A stretch of DNA of 64,000 nucleotides, taken from the NCBI GenBank assembly GCA_016715405.1, contig JADKAE010000004.1:1-64000 (forward strand), written 5' to 3'. This document shows, piece after piece, positions 33,819 to 46,100 of the stretch (position 1 is its first letter; each line of letters starts with the position of its first letter). This DNA comes from Saprospiraceae bacterium (GTDB lineage Bacteria; Bacteroidota; Bacteroidia; Chitinophagales; Saprospiraceae). The notes below the pieces were generated by a model. It worked only from the letters and a program-made list of their open reading frames with translations, did not search any database and had not been told where the DNA came from. The position numbers were made by a program, and so were the translations under genes.

Positions 33819-36669
33819 TTTCAATTCCTGTCGAAGATACTGCCCCGTAAAACTCGTTGGGTGCAGAGCTACCTCTTCGGGAACGCCGGCGCAAACCACG
33901 CCTCCTCCCCGGTGCCCGCCTTCGGGCCCCATATCGATAATATAATCAGCTACTTTGATGACATCCATGTTGTGCTCAATCACTACCACGGTGTTGCCTT
34001 TGTCGACCAGTTTGTTGATCACGGCAAGCAGGTGGCTGATGTCTTCAAAATGCAGGCCGGTAGTGGGTTCATCCAGGATGTAGAGCGTGTTGCCGGTATC
34101 TTTTTTTGATAATTCTTCGGCGAGTTTTACGCGTTGGGCTTCGCCGCCGGAGAGGGTAGTCGCTTGTTGGCCCAGGGTAATATAACCCAGCCCCACTTCG
34201 TCCAGTGTTCGCAATTTGCGATAAATGGAGGGTATGTTTTCAAAAAATTCGACGGCTTCGCTAACCGTCATATTGAGCACGTCATTGATGCTTTTGCCCT
34301 TGTAGATCACTTCGAGGGTTTCGCGGTTGTAGCGCCGGCCCAGGCATTGTTCGCATTCCACGTATACGTCGGGCAGAAAATTCATTTCGATGACGCGCAT
34401 TCCCGAGCCTTCGCAGACTTCGCAGCGGCCTCCTTTTACATTAAAAGAAAAAACGCCCGGGTTTGTACCCCCTGATTTTGGCTTCCGGCAAATCGGAAAA
34501 GATTTTGCGGATATCGGTAAAAACACCGGTATACGTAGCCGGATTAGAGCGGGGAGTGCGTCCGATGGGCGACTGGTCGATTTCGATGACTTTATCTATA
34601 TGCGCCAGCCCCTCAATTTGTTCGTAAGGCATGGGGCGTTGGAGGCTTTTGTAAAAGTGCTGGCGCAAAATGGGGTATAAGGTCTCGTTGATAAGTGTGC
34701 TTTTTCCGCTTCCCGACACACCGGTCACGCAACACAGCGTACCGAGGGGGATACTGATACTCACGTTTTTAAGGTTGTTGCCTTTGGCTTGGGTCAGGGA
34801 CAAATAATGGCCATTGCCCTTACGGCGCACTTTGGGAACCTCTATCCGGAGTTGGTCGTTGAGGTATTTGGAGGTGAGTGTGTCTTTATGGAGGAATGCT
34901 TCGGGGCGCCCTTCGCCGACCACCTCTCCGCCGTGTTTTCCGGCGCCGGGGCCCAGGTCGATCAGGTAGTCGGAGGCCATCATGATTTCTTTGTCGTGTT
35001 CAACCACCAGCACGGTATTGCCGATATCGGACAATTCGCGGAGGGCCTCGATGAGTTTGTGGTTGTCGCGCTGGTGCAGGCCGATGCTGGGCTCGTCGAG
35101 GATGTAGGTTATACCGGTGAGTTGGGAGCCGATCTGGGTGGCCAGGCGGATGCGCTGCGACTCGCCGCCGCTGAGGGTACGCGCGGGGCGGTACAGCGAA
35201 AGATAGTCGAGCCCGACGTGCAGGAGAAAACCCAGCCGGAAGCGGATTTCTTTGAGGATATCGCGCGCTATAGACAACTGACGGTCAGAAAGATGTCGTT
35301 CCACATCCGTCATCCAGTCGCTGAGTTCTGCGACATCCATATTCGACAAATCGGAGATATTGCTCTTGTTGATCAGGAAGTAGAGCGACTCCTGTTTGAG
35401 CCGCCGGCCCTGGCAATCGGGGCAATTGTCGATAGTGAGAAAATCTTCGGCCCAGCGCCGTATTTTTTCGGAGGTAGAATTTTCGTACCAGCGCTCGAGC
35501 ATATTGACGAGTCCTTCGCTGGCCAGGCTATACGACCATTCGCCATCGCCATAGCTCATACTTACCTCAAAAGTTTCGTCACCACCCTGCAAAATGATTT
35601 GCATAGCCTCTTCGGGGATATCTTTTACAGGCGTAGAGAAACTGAAATTGTATTTTTTGGCAATTGCACGCAATTGCTTGAATATCATGTTGTCGCGTAC
35701 TTCGCCCAATGGTGCGATACCCTCTTCGTTGATACTGCGGGAGGGATCGGGTATCACTTTTTGCAGATCTACTTTGTTGAGCTGCCCCAGCCCTTTGCAG
35801 GTAGGGCAGGCGCCGTAGGGCGAATTAAAAGAAAACGTATTGGGTGAAGGTTCCTCATAGGACAGGCCGGTTTCCGGGTCCATGAGGTGTTTGCTATACG
35901 TGGTAACTGCACCGCTTTCGTCGTCGAGCAGCATAACCAGGCCGTTGCCCATTTTCAGGGCGGTTTGCATAGATTCTCCGAGGCGGTCTTTGCGGTCGGC
36001 CCCCATCCGCAGGCGATCGATTACCAGTTCTATGTCGTGTATCTTATAACGGTCCACTTGCATATCGGGGATGAGGTTGACAACCTCGCCGTCTACGCGT
36101 ACTTTGGTGTAGCCTTGTTTGCGCACCTGCTCAAACAATTCGCGGTAATGGCCTTTGCGCCCACGTACGAGCGGCGCGAGCAGCGCTACGTTGTGCCCGG
36201 TATACTGTTCGAGGATGCGCTCTTTCATCTGCTCCTCGGTGTATTTGACCATTTTTTTGCCGGTGAGGTAAGAATGGGCCTCACCAATACGCGCGAATAG
36301 CAAGCGAAGGAAGTCGTAGATCTCGGTGACCGTACCTACGGTAGAGCGCGGATTGCGGCTTGTCGTTTTTTGCTCAATAGAAATTACGGGGCTCAGTCCG
36401 GTGATCTTTTCTACATCCGGTCTTTCCATCTCGCCGATGAACTGGCGGGCATAGGCTGAAAAGGTCTCCATATAACGGCGTTGTCCCTCGGCATAAATAG
36501 TATCAAAAGCAAGCGACGACTTGCCACTGCCGCTAATGCCGGTCACAACCACCAGCTTGTTGCGCGGAATACGCACATTGATGTCTTTGAGGTTGTGTTC
36601 CCGGGCGCCGAACACTTCCATGTAAGCCTCTTCGACTACCGCCTCTTTAACTTTACCGTTTTTAGCCAT
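33816..36669 (-). CDS. uvrA: Excinuclease ABC subunit A, one-base frameshift
   Basis: Corrected length about 950 aa, the damage-recognition ATPase of nucleotide excision repair. Visible parts: first Walker A 'GISGSGKSSLAFDTIYAEGQ', zinc finger 'CPTCKGLGQL', first signature 'TLSGGESQRIRLATQIGSQL', second Walker A 'GVSGSGKSTLINETLYP', second zinc finger 'CEVCEGSGMR' with 'CEQCLG', second signature 'TLSGGEAQRVKLAEEL' and 'YILDEPTTGLH'. At 34448-34453 a run of six A (T on the coding strand) has one base too many: the first frame ends 'PGRFFF', while the true sequence is 'PGRFSFNVKGGRC'. Read naively it would be split into 742-aa and 236-aa pieces. Confidence 0.95.
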
Positions 36670-36805
36670 ACATTATTACTGGGATAGATCAATACCCTTA
36701 CTCCAAACGCCGAAAGAGAACGGGTAGTTGAAGGAGGGTAGTAGAAAAATTTAATCAATACATTCGAATGAACTCAAAAAACGAGGCATACGGATGGGCG
36801 TGATC

Positions 36806-37807
36806 TTAATATTTTGATTCGGTTATCGTTTTCCACAACAGGTCGCGCAGCTCGTCGAGCCCTTTGCCGGTAATGGCAGAGATAAATATGTAGGGAATGC
36901 CCTTGGGTATATCTGGTTTGAGCATATCCTGTAGTTCTTCATCGATCAGATCGCTTTTGGTAATAGCCAGCACGCGGGGTTTGTCGAGCAATTCCGGGTT
37001 GTACATCTCCAGTTCGTTCAACAAAATCCGGTAGGCATGCCCGATATGCTCTTCATCGCTGGGCACCATAAAAAGCAAGGTAGAATTTCGCTCTATGTGC
37101 CTCAGAAAGCGGTGCCCCAACCCCTTGCCCAGGTGGGCGTTTTCAATAATACCGGGAATGTCGGCGATAATAAAAGAGCGCGCATCGCGGTATTTTACAA
37201 TACCCAGATTGGGTGCAATAGTAGTAAAGGGATAAGGCGCAATTTCGGGTTTGGCGGCAGTCAACACCGATAGCAGGGTGGATTTGCCGGCATTGGGGAA
37301 ACCTACCAACCCAACATCGGCCAGTACCTTGAGTTCGAGGATTTTCCATTCCTCTTTACCTTGTTCGCCGGGTTGCGCGTACCTGGGCGCCTGGTTGGTA
37401 GACGTTTTGAAGTGGGAATTCCCCAGCCCGCCCCGGCCACCTGGCAACAATACTTGCTCTTCGCCATCCTCGGTGATCTCGAACAAGAACTCTCCTGTTT
37501 CTGCGTCTTTGGCTACGGTGCCGAGGGGCACGTCCAGGATCACATCTTCGCCATCGGCGCCGTGTTTGTTGTTGTCGCCGCCGTTGCCGCCACTGCTGGC
37601 GATGACGTGTTTGCGTTATTTCAGGGCCAGCAGCGTCCATATGTTGCGGTTGCCGCGTACGATAATATGGCCGCCCCTGCCGCCGTCGCCGCCATCGGGA
37701 CCGCCTTTGGGTATGTATTTTGCCCGCATAAAATGCCTTGACCCCGCCCCTCCTTTGCCCGAACGGCAACAGATCTTGACGTAATCTACAAAATTTTGTT
37801 CTGCCAT
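36806..37807 (-). CDS. obg: GTPase Obg, with an in-frame stop codon
   Basis: About 333 aa. The glycine-rich OBG fold ('CRSGKGGAGSRHFMRAKY', 'GGPDGGDGGRGGHIIV') is followed by the G domain ('VGFPNAGKSTLLSVLTAAKP' = G1, 'DIPGII' = G3, 'TKSDL' = G4). Obg is an essential ribosome-assembly GTPase in most bacteria. At 37616-37618 the codon TAA stands where relatives have Tyr ('LLALK-Y-RKHVIAS'), and the frame is otherwise unbroken on both sides. A single base substitution explains this. Since the gene is normally essential, a sequence error is more probable than a true null allele. It precedes pth? No: pth lies upstream on the same strand, 11 bp away, so they are co-directional. Confidence 0.9.
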
Positions 37808-37818
37808 TATCTGAGGGG

Positions 37819-38382
37819 TTATTTTTTGTTAAATTGATTCATTGTGTTTTCCAGTCCAGCGGTGCCAAAACTTTTCACCGTATCGGCAGCGTATTTTAAA
37901 ATGTCGGGCAATGCTTTTTTCTCTTCCTCGGTCCAGGCGCCTAATACATAGTTCACCTGACGGCCTTTGGAAAATTCACTGCCAATGCCGAGCCGAAGAC
38001 GGGCGTAATCTCCGCTACCCAGTGCCAGGTCGATATCTTTAAGGCCGTTGTGGCCGCCGTCGCTTCCTTTGGGCCTCAGCCGCTGTTTGCCAAAAGGCAG
38101 GTTGAGATCGTCGAGGATGACCAGCACGTTTTCTTTGGGCACATTTTTTTTCTGCATCCAGTAACGCACGGCTTTGCCGCTGCGGTTCATGTAAGTAGAT
38201 GGTTTTAAGAGAATAAAGATACGACCTTTATAGCGAAATTCTGCCACGTCGCCCAGATGCTCGTGTTCCCAACGCACTTCAAAAATACGCGCCAATTCAT
38301 CCACCACTTCGAATCCCACGTTGTGGCGGGTGTGGTCGTAGTCGGCGCCCATGTTTCCCAAACCTGCGATCAGGTATTTCAT
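37819..38382 (-). CDS. pth: Peptidyl-tRNA hydrolase
   Basis: 187 aa. It frees tRNA from prematurely released peptidyl-tRNA in the cytoplasm. Family residues are at their usual places from this start: Asn10 ('GLGN'), catalytic His20 ('HTRHNVGFE'), 'KPSTYMNRSG', 'VILDDLNLPFGKQRLRPKG' with the conserved Asp, and 'GSDGGHNGLKDI'. An upstream extension of 22 codons is open, but 'MKYLIAGLGN' at 38382 is the normal beginning. It lies 11 bp ahead of obg and 22 bp after hemJ in the leftward direction. Confidence 0.95.
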   Translation of the reverse strand: MKYLIAGLGNMGADYDHTRHNVGFEVVDELARIFEVRWEHEHLGDVAEFRYKGRIFILLKPSTYMNRSGKAVRYWMQKKNVPKENVLVILDDLNLPFGKQRLRPKGSDGGHNGLKDIDLALGSGDYARLRLGIGSEFSKGRQVNYVLGAWTEEEKKALPDILKYAADTVKSFGTAGLENTMNQFNKK

Positions 38383-38404
38383 AGGGTTTTCAATTTCATG
38401 ACGG

Positions 38405-38974
38405 TTAGGCCTTGTCTCGCCGGTATTTTTTGTAAGCCCAGGCGCCACCGCCTACTAAAGCCGCAAATAGTATCATCCCCGCTGCAAGGTAGCCGTAATG
38501 TAGCGTACCTGCTTTTCCGAATACGGCCACAAAGCTAATACTTACCAGGAATAAGGTGGGCACTTCGTTGAGCAACCTCAATTGGAAGGAGGAAGGCAAC
38601 TGGTCGCCGGAGGCGCCCAATCGCTGCAATTTACCGCAATACCAGTGGTACACCGTTAGTCCCATCAATAATCCCAATTTAACGTATAGCCAGCCAGGTG
38701 TTCCACCTATAAAATACGCCCGGCGGTCTATGCCCGCGTAATCAACCACCAACATAAGCAAACCGGCTATCCACGTAATATACATGGCCGGCTGTGCGAT
38801 GATGCGATACACCCGGCCTTCCATGAGCCGGTATTGCCCGACCAATATGCGGCGCTCCTCTTCCGGCTGCCGGAATGCCTCGGCGTGGTATACGAAAATC
38901 CGAACCAGGTAAAACAGACCCGCAAACCACGAAACAAACCCTACAACGTGAAGCGCTTTAAAAAAAGATATCAT
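38405..38974 (-). CDS. hemJ: Protoporphyrinogen IX oxidase HemJ (CopD/UPF0093 family)
   Basis: 189 aa membrane protein with about five helices. 'FKALHVVGFVSWFAGLFYLVRIF' contains the conserved His of HemJ (position 9), and 'WLYVKLGLLMGLTVYHWYCG' has the later conserved Lys and His region. HemJ oxidises protoporphyrinogen IX in haem synthesis. Start chosen at 'MISFFKALHV' (38974), since the 54 residues ahead of it in the open frame are not conserved and contain no membrane segment. Confidence 0.85.
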   Translation of the reverse strand: MISFFKALHVVGFVSWFAGLFYLVRIFVYHAEAFRQPEEERRILVGQYRLMEGRVYRIIAQPAMYITWIAGLLMLVVDYAGIDRRAYFIGGTPGWLYVKLGLLMGLTVYHWYCGKLQRLGASGDQLPSSFQLRLLNEVPTLFLVSISFVAVFGKAGTLHYGYLAAGMILFAALVGGGAWAYKKYRRDKA

Positions 38975-39393
38975 CTCAATCCAGTAATTTGCGGCAAAGG
39001 TAACGACAATGGATGAAAAATGTGTAGAAGGGTTTGGCGCCTTCGGCTGTTTAGCGTTAGGGGTTAGTAGCTGGGCGAGCATTAATGTCTTCCAATCGAC
39101 GAAAATTCCTTTTTCGATTGCATACAGGAAACGCATTTATTCGCACATTCGTTCCCCAAATTAGAGGGAAAGCATTCTCCAGGTGGGCCATGAGATTCAA
39201 AAACCTGACTTTTGGCAAAAATAAGGTGGGAATATGCAAACGCTTGTATTACTTTTGAACCCATACTTGCACGGATTACGGATCGTCGGTACATTTTATA
39301 GGTAAAATGCTATCGGCGTGCGATATAAATTTTTTAACATTGTGCACTATTCCTGAAACGCTTTGTTTTGGTGGACACTTAAAACAGGACTTT
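38975..39393. other. Intergenic region between divergent hemJ and receptor genes
   Basis: About 420 bp. It has a short degenerate piece of the TTTAGCG word family at 39047-39072 (TTTAGCGTTAGGGGTTAG) and an AT-rich part before the receptor start with no clear promoter box. No gene was found in it. Confidence 0.5.
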
Positions 39394-42300
39394 ATGGTAC
39401 GTTATTTACTCCTTTTTTCTGCACTCCTGTTCACAAGTTCGCTGGCCCTGGCCCAAACGTCGCTTAATGGTAAAGTGACTATCGGAGAAACAGGCGAAGT
39501 TGTCATTTATGGCAACGTAGCGATCTACAAGAACGGTGTGTTAATAACCGGTACGGAAACCGACCTCGACGGCAATTACAACTTTGCCAACATGGACCCA
39601 GGTACATACGATGTGGAGGCCAGTTACGTAGGTTATCAGTCTCAACGCGTCACCGGCGTGAAAGTATTTGCCGGTCGAGCCAACAAGCTCGACATCCAGT
39701 TGGTTTCTTCCGGAGGTATATCTCTTACGGAAGTCGTGGTGGTAGAATACAAAGTTCCGCTGGTAGAACAAGACAATACTACGCAGGGTCAGGTGATCAC
39801 CAGTGATCAGATCAAAACCTACCCACCCGTAACATCAACGCCTTGGCCGCTACTACGGCCGGTCTGGCTTCGGCCGACGAAGGCGGAGCAATCACCGTGC
39901 GCGGTTCCCGCTCAGACGCGACCAACTACTACGTAGACGGTATCCGGGTACAGGGCAACCTGATCCCCGAATCGGAAATTGACCAGTTGCAGGTTATCAC
40001 CGGCGGCGTGGAGTCGCAATACGGCGACGTGACCGGGGGTATCATTTCTATTACTACCAAAGGCCCGTCGGACAAGTTCTCCGGGGGTATCGAAGCAGAA
40101 ACTTCTAAGTATCTCGACGCCTTCGATAATAGCCTGGTGGGTATCAACCTCAGCGGGCCTATCGCCCGCAACAAGCAAGGGGTTTCTATTTTGGGTTTCC
40201 GTCTTTCGGGACGTTACACCTATAATGTGGATGACGACCCCCGCAACGCCCGTTTATCAGGTGAAAGACGATGTGCTCCAGGAGATTGAAGCCAACCCCC
40301 TGGTGAGAAAAAATGACGTAGACTTTATTGCGGCGGATTTTCTGAACAACGACGATGTCAACGTGCTCGATGCTCGCCCCAATGAGACATTCAAGCGCTA
40401 CGACATTACCGCGAAAATCGATGCCCGCTTTACCAAGGCCATCGATATGTCGCTCTCGGGCTCGTTTGCCAATACCAATAACACATTTACTCCCGGCGGA
40501 TGGCGTTTGTACAACAGCCACAACAATCCGACGGACCAAGGCAGCACCTATCGCGGTAATTTCCGTTTTCGCCACCGCCTCGGCGGCGAAGGAGGAGGCC
40601 CGGGTTCGAAACCCTCTACTATTCAAAATGCCAACTATACCCTCCAGATAGGCTACGAAAAAACTAAATACGACGTGGCCGACCCCCGTCACGGCAATAA
40701 TTACTTCGATTATGGCTATATCGGCAAATACGATGTCGATTTCATTCCCATTTTCGATATCGACTTTGACCAGAATACCGGCCAGGTATTTCTTACTCAT
40801 ACCGACTACCGCGAAGTTTTGCGTTCGTATGAAGCAGGCGCCTCCAACCCGGTATTGGCCAATTACAACCTCAGCCGCGGCTTCGTTTCCGGCGAAGACC
40901 TCAACCCCGGCACGCTCGGCTACGGCTTTGCAGGCCAGGGCGAAGGCGGTGTAACGCTCGACAGTTTTGCCATATACAATGGCCGTAATGCCGGCGTATA
41001 CACTACTTCATGGAATTTCCACAGCAACGTAGGCGCTATCTACAACCAGGTTTTTAAATCGGAAAACGATATTTATACGTTTAACGCCAATGCCTCGTTT
41101 GACCTCGTACCCGGCAGCTCGGATAAAGGACGCCACAACATTCAGGCCGGTATTTGGTACGAACAGCGCGCTAACCGCTCGTATAACGTAGCCCCTCGCG
41201 GTCTCTGGCAGTTGGGCAGGCAGTTAATCAATAACCACATCCAGGGATTGGGTACCGATACGATCGGTTATGTCGCCATACCTACCGGCTTGGGCGACTC
41301 CATTCAAGCGCCCCTTCTCAATAACTTGTATGCCGACAATCCCGACAACCTCTTCTACCGCCGCGTGCGCGAAGCACTAAATATTCCGATTACGGAGTAT
41401 GTAAATATCGACGGTCTTGATCCCGATCAGTTGTCGCTCGATATGTTCTCTGCCAAAGAACTCAACGACCAAGCCTTGATTTATAACCTGGGTTACGATT
41501 ACCTCGGCAATACTTTCGACGGTACGTTCGAAGATTTCTTTACCGCCACAGACCCGGTTACCGGCGTGCGCACCTTCCCGGTAGCGCCCAACCGGCCGAT
41601 TTATACGGCAGCGTATATTCAGGACAAGTTTACTTTCAAGGACATCATCTTCCGCCTCGGCGTTCGCGTAGACCGCTACGATGCCAATACCAAAGTACTC
41701 AAGGACAACTACTCGCTGTATGAAATTTCTACGGCAGACGAATTCCACGCCAATTTCGGAGGCGACCGCCCCGGCAATATCGGCGACGATTTCGCAGTGT
41801 ACGTAGCAGACAACAAAGTAACCGACGATCCCGATATCGTGGCTTATCGCGAAAACGATAGCTGGTTCAAACCCGACGGCACGCCGGTGAATAGCTCGCT
41901 CGATATCGACGAAATTCGCTCGGGCCTCGTTTTTCCCTGGTATAAGAGTCCCGAAGCGCGTGCAACCCCGACGTATATCAAAGACCGCAACTTCGACGTA
42001 ACAACTTCTTTCGAAGACTACGAAGTGCAGGTCAACGTCATGCCCCGCTTGGCTTTCTCTTTCCCGATTTCTACCGAAGCCAACTTCTTTGCACACTACG
42101 ATATTCTCGTACAGCGCCCGCCCACCAGCACGATTGCATCGCCGCGCGACTACTTCTATTTCACAGAAGTATCTTACGGCGCCAATAACCCAATCAGCAA
42201 TCCGAACCTGAAACCCGAGCGCACAGTAGACTATGAAGTAGGCTTCCAGCAGAAATTGTCGAATACTTCGGCACTCAAAATTGCGGCTTACTATAAGGAG

Positions 42301-43074
42301 ATGCGCGATATGATCCAGCAGCGTACGTTCTTCCCCGTGCCTATTGTAAACCAATATACGACGTACGATAACCTCGACTTTGGTACGGTAAAAGGATTCT
42401 CTTTTACTTATGACCTTCGCCGCACGGGCAATCTCTCGGTTAATGCCAACTATACGCTGCAATTTGCCGATGGTACAGGTTCTGACGCCAACTCACAGCG
42501 CGGCTTGACCAACCGCGGCAACCTGCGTACGTTGTTTCCGCTCAATTTTGACGAACGCCACCGCTTTGTGGCCGCTATTGACTACCGCTATGGTTCTGGC
42601 AAGCGCTATACCGGCCCCGAGTTATTCGGCAAGCCTATTCTGGCCAACTTTGGCGTCAACCTCCAGGCTATCGCCGTATCGGGCCGCCCCTACACAGCCA
42701 CTCAACGTCCGGTTGAATTAGGCGGCGTAGGTTTCGTAGGCGACATCAACGGCGCGCGCAAACCCTGGAACTTTACCCTGAATATGCGCGTGGACAAAAC
42801 TTTCGACATAGGTCCCAAATTGGGCCTGAACATTTATGTACGCGTGTCTAACCTGCTCGACCGCCGCAACGTGATCAATGTATATTCGGCTACCGGTTCG
42901 CCCGAAGACGACGGCTTCCTGCGTTCGGAAATCGGCCAGGATCAGATCGAAACGTTTTCGAATTCTGTTCGCCCGCTAGAGTCTTACCTGGCTTCTTACC
43001 AGTGGGCTCTGCTCAACCCGAACTTATACAGTTTGCCGCGCAGGATATTCATGGGCGCCATTTTTGATTTTTAA
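39394..43074 (+). CDS. TonB-dependent receptor with CarboxypepD_reg domain, two compensating frameshifts
   Basis: About 1226 aa after correction. Signal peptide 'MVRYLLLFSALLFTSSLALAQ', then a carboxypeptidase-regulatory-like domain ('DGNYNFANMDPGTYDVEASY'), a plug domain ('GQVITSDQIK', 'ADEGGAITVRGSRSDATNYY', 'VITGGVESQYGDVTGGIISI'), and a C-terminal 22-strand barrel ending '...RRIFMGAIFDF'. Near 39822 one A is missing from an A run and near 40242 one C is added to a C run; both readings rejoin cleanly as 'KNLPTRNINALAATT' and 'DDDPATPVYQVKDD'. There is no SusD-type partner next to it. Instead it is followed by a large exported protein and a PorV-like protein, suggesting surface assembly rather than glycan uptake. 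Confidence 0.88.
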
Positions 43075-43100
43075 TGTAAAATGAAAAAAAACTATAAACT

Positions 43101-46100
43101 ATGCGTAATCTGAGAATAGGGATGCTGCTTATGTTGGCCCTGGCAATGGTGTCGGTTGCGCGCGCGCATATCGACCCCACCAAGAACAACAAACCGGCAA
43201 GGCCCAATCAGCCCGATCAATCCATTCAATTCCGGGAGCTCTGCGACAATGCCGTAGCCCAGATTGATCAGGAAATCAACAACGTACGCGCCCGTTTGAC
43301 TACCGGCGGCGACGTGTGGTGGGATGGCGACGACGGCCGCTATGTGGTGCCCAAGCCGCCTCCCGGCGTACCCGAAGTATCTTCGATTTTTGCCGGCGCC
43401 GTTTGGCTCGGCGGTCTCGACCCCGGCGGTAACCTCAAGGTAGCCGCTCAAACCTACGGACGCGACGGCGGCAACTTCGACTTCTGGCCCGGCCCGCTTA
43501 CTCCTTACGACCCGGCTGACCCCGCCAGCAGTGGATTAACCAGCCAGGATACCTGCGCCCGTTGGGACCGCTTTTTTGTGGTGAAAGGTGAAAATATCGG
43601 CCTGCACCTCAAAAATTTCCGCGACGCTCAAATTGCCGGCGTAGCCTACGACCCCAATCTGATCCCCACCGATGTGAAAGCATGGCCGGGCAGAGGCAAC
43701 CCCTTCTTTTTTGAAGAAGTCGGTTTCGAATTGCCCAATACCTCTCAAGGTCTGGCAGGCTTCTGGGATGAAGACGGCGACGGCAACTACAACCCCGAAT
43801 TCGGCGATTATCCGGTCATCGAAATACGTGGTTGCGAGGCGCCCCAATATCCCGACGAGATGATCTTTTGGATCTACAACGATAATGGTAACGTACACGC
43901 AGAAAGCCAGGGTAGTACCCCCATTAAGATGGAAATACAGGTACAGGCTTTTGCTTATCGCACCAACGACGAGATCAATAACATGACTTTCCAGCGCTAT
44001 AAGCTTATCAACCGCGCTACGGAAGATATCAAAGAAACCTACTTCGCCATGTGGGCCGACCCCGACCTGGGTTGCTATACCGACGACTACATCGGTTGCG
44101 ATACTACGCGAAGCCTGGCCTATGTTTACAATGTGGACGCCCTCGACGGTACCAACGGCTGTAGCTGCGACCAGGGCGTCAATACGTATTGCGAAGACGT
44201 GCCTATCCTGGGCCTCGACTATTTCCGCGGCCCCCGCGACGAATTCGACCAGGAAATCGGTATGTCATCTTTTACGTATTCCAACAACGCCGGATCGACG
44301 CCTACTCCTCCCCCGGGTACTACCGACGCCAACAGCGCTCAGGAATATTACTACTACCTGACCGGCCGCTGGCGCGACGGCAGCCCGTTCACCTACGGCG
44401 GCGATGCCTATCAGGATGGCGTGGCCACCCGCTACGCTTTCCCCGATGCACCCAATAGCAACGGGTGGTCGATGTGTAAGGAAGCATTGCCCCTAGGCGA
44501 CCGCCGTACAATACAGGCCTCCGGGCCCTTTACCCTGCTACCCGGCGCTGTAAACGAACTTATCGTAGGTATGGTATGGGTAGCCGACCAGGTGTATCCC
44601 TGCCCCAGCATACGAAAACTGCAGGAAGCCGACGACGTGGCCCAGGCACTTTTTGATAACTGTTTCGAAATTACGCGTGGCCCCGATGCACCCGATGTGG
44701 ATTTCATCGAGCTCGACCGCGAAATTATCGCGGTATTCTCTAACGATACAAGCGGTCTCTCTAATAATGCTTATGAAGCATACGCAGCAAAAGGCCTGCG
44801 TATTCCAGAAGGCGTTGCAGATAGCTTGTATCGCTTCGAAGGCTATAAATTATTCCAACTTGCCGGCCCTGAAGTGTCGCTGTCAGACCAGGACGATCCC
44901 GCCAAGGTGCGCCTGGTTTATCAGGTAGACGTTAGAAACGGCGTGAGCCGCCTCTTCAACTGGAAGGGCTTGAGCCCAGAAGACGAAGTCACGACGCCTA
45001 CACCGGTAGAATACTTTGTACCCGAATTGCAAGTCGATGGCGCCGACGAGGGTATCCGTCATACTTTCCGTATCACGGAAGACCAATTTGCACAGGGCGA
45101 CCGCAGTTTGGTCAACCACCGCAAATACTACTTTGTAGCCGTGGCTTATGCCTATAACGAATACGATCCGTTTGACCCGGCTGACGGCTTGGGTCAGCGC
45201 TTCCCCTACCTGGAAGGCGACCGCAATATCGGCGACGGCGCCAACTCGTTTTATACAGTTATTCCGCGCCCCATCGTAGATCGCACGCTCAACGCTGCTT
45301 ATGGCGACGGCGTATTAATCACTCGTATCGATGGTGTCGGTGCTGGGGGTAATTTCCTCGATATTACTGACGAAAGCCGTCAAATCATCGAACAAAGCTT
45401 CGGTACAACGACTTTCGACGGCCAAATCTCTTACAAAGCCGGCCGCGGCCCGATCGATGTGTCTATTTACAACCCGATCGAAGTACAAGACGGCGAGTTT
45501 GAATTGACTTTGATCGACGAAAATATGGCCAACCAGAAACTGGATAATCAGGTTCGTTGGGTATTGAAAAACTTGTCGGTTCCCGGCTCTCCCGTTATCG
45601 CTTCTGAATCGACCATCGATCGACTCAACGAGCAGATCGTGCCCCAGTATGGTTTCTCCGTAACGATAGGACAAACGCAGGAAATAGGCGTCGATCTTTT
45701 CGGTACCAACGGCGCAATCGGCTATGAGGAAGAATACAAAGACGCAGAGCCTACCCGATGGATTAGAGGATACAGGGACAACCTGATACTCGGCGCTCCT
45801 GCCGGCGCCCTGCTCGAAACTTCTATGTTCGACTACGTAGCAACCGACGTGTCAAGCGAAGAAGATTACCCTATTGACCCATTGCAACGCCTTTCCAATA
45901 TCGGCCCGGGTTACTTTATTCCTTATTATATGGCCGACTGGCGCTCGCGACCGGCTGATTTTCCTCAGCCTTATCTGACGCCGGCATGGACTACTCAGTC
46001 GGGCAACTACAACAACATCGCACGCGGTCAGATGAAGCTGGAGAATACGCCCAGCGTAGATATCGTCTTTACTTCAAACAAAGACCTGTGGAGCCGTTGC

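Noticed and set aside
34789..35847. A 352-aa plus-strand frame opposite uvrA
   Set aside because: Shadow of the conserved uvrA frame; no recognisable domain of its own.
40600..40625. A GGTTCGAAACC stretch like a tRNA T-arm
   Set aside because: It is inside the TonB receptor coding frame and there is no cloverleaf or acceptor stem around it. No tRNA or rRNA gene was seen in the window.
41377..42462. A 361-aa minus-strand frame opposite the TonB receptor
   Set aside because: Shadow of the receptor barrel; it has no signal, motif or start signal.
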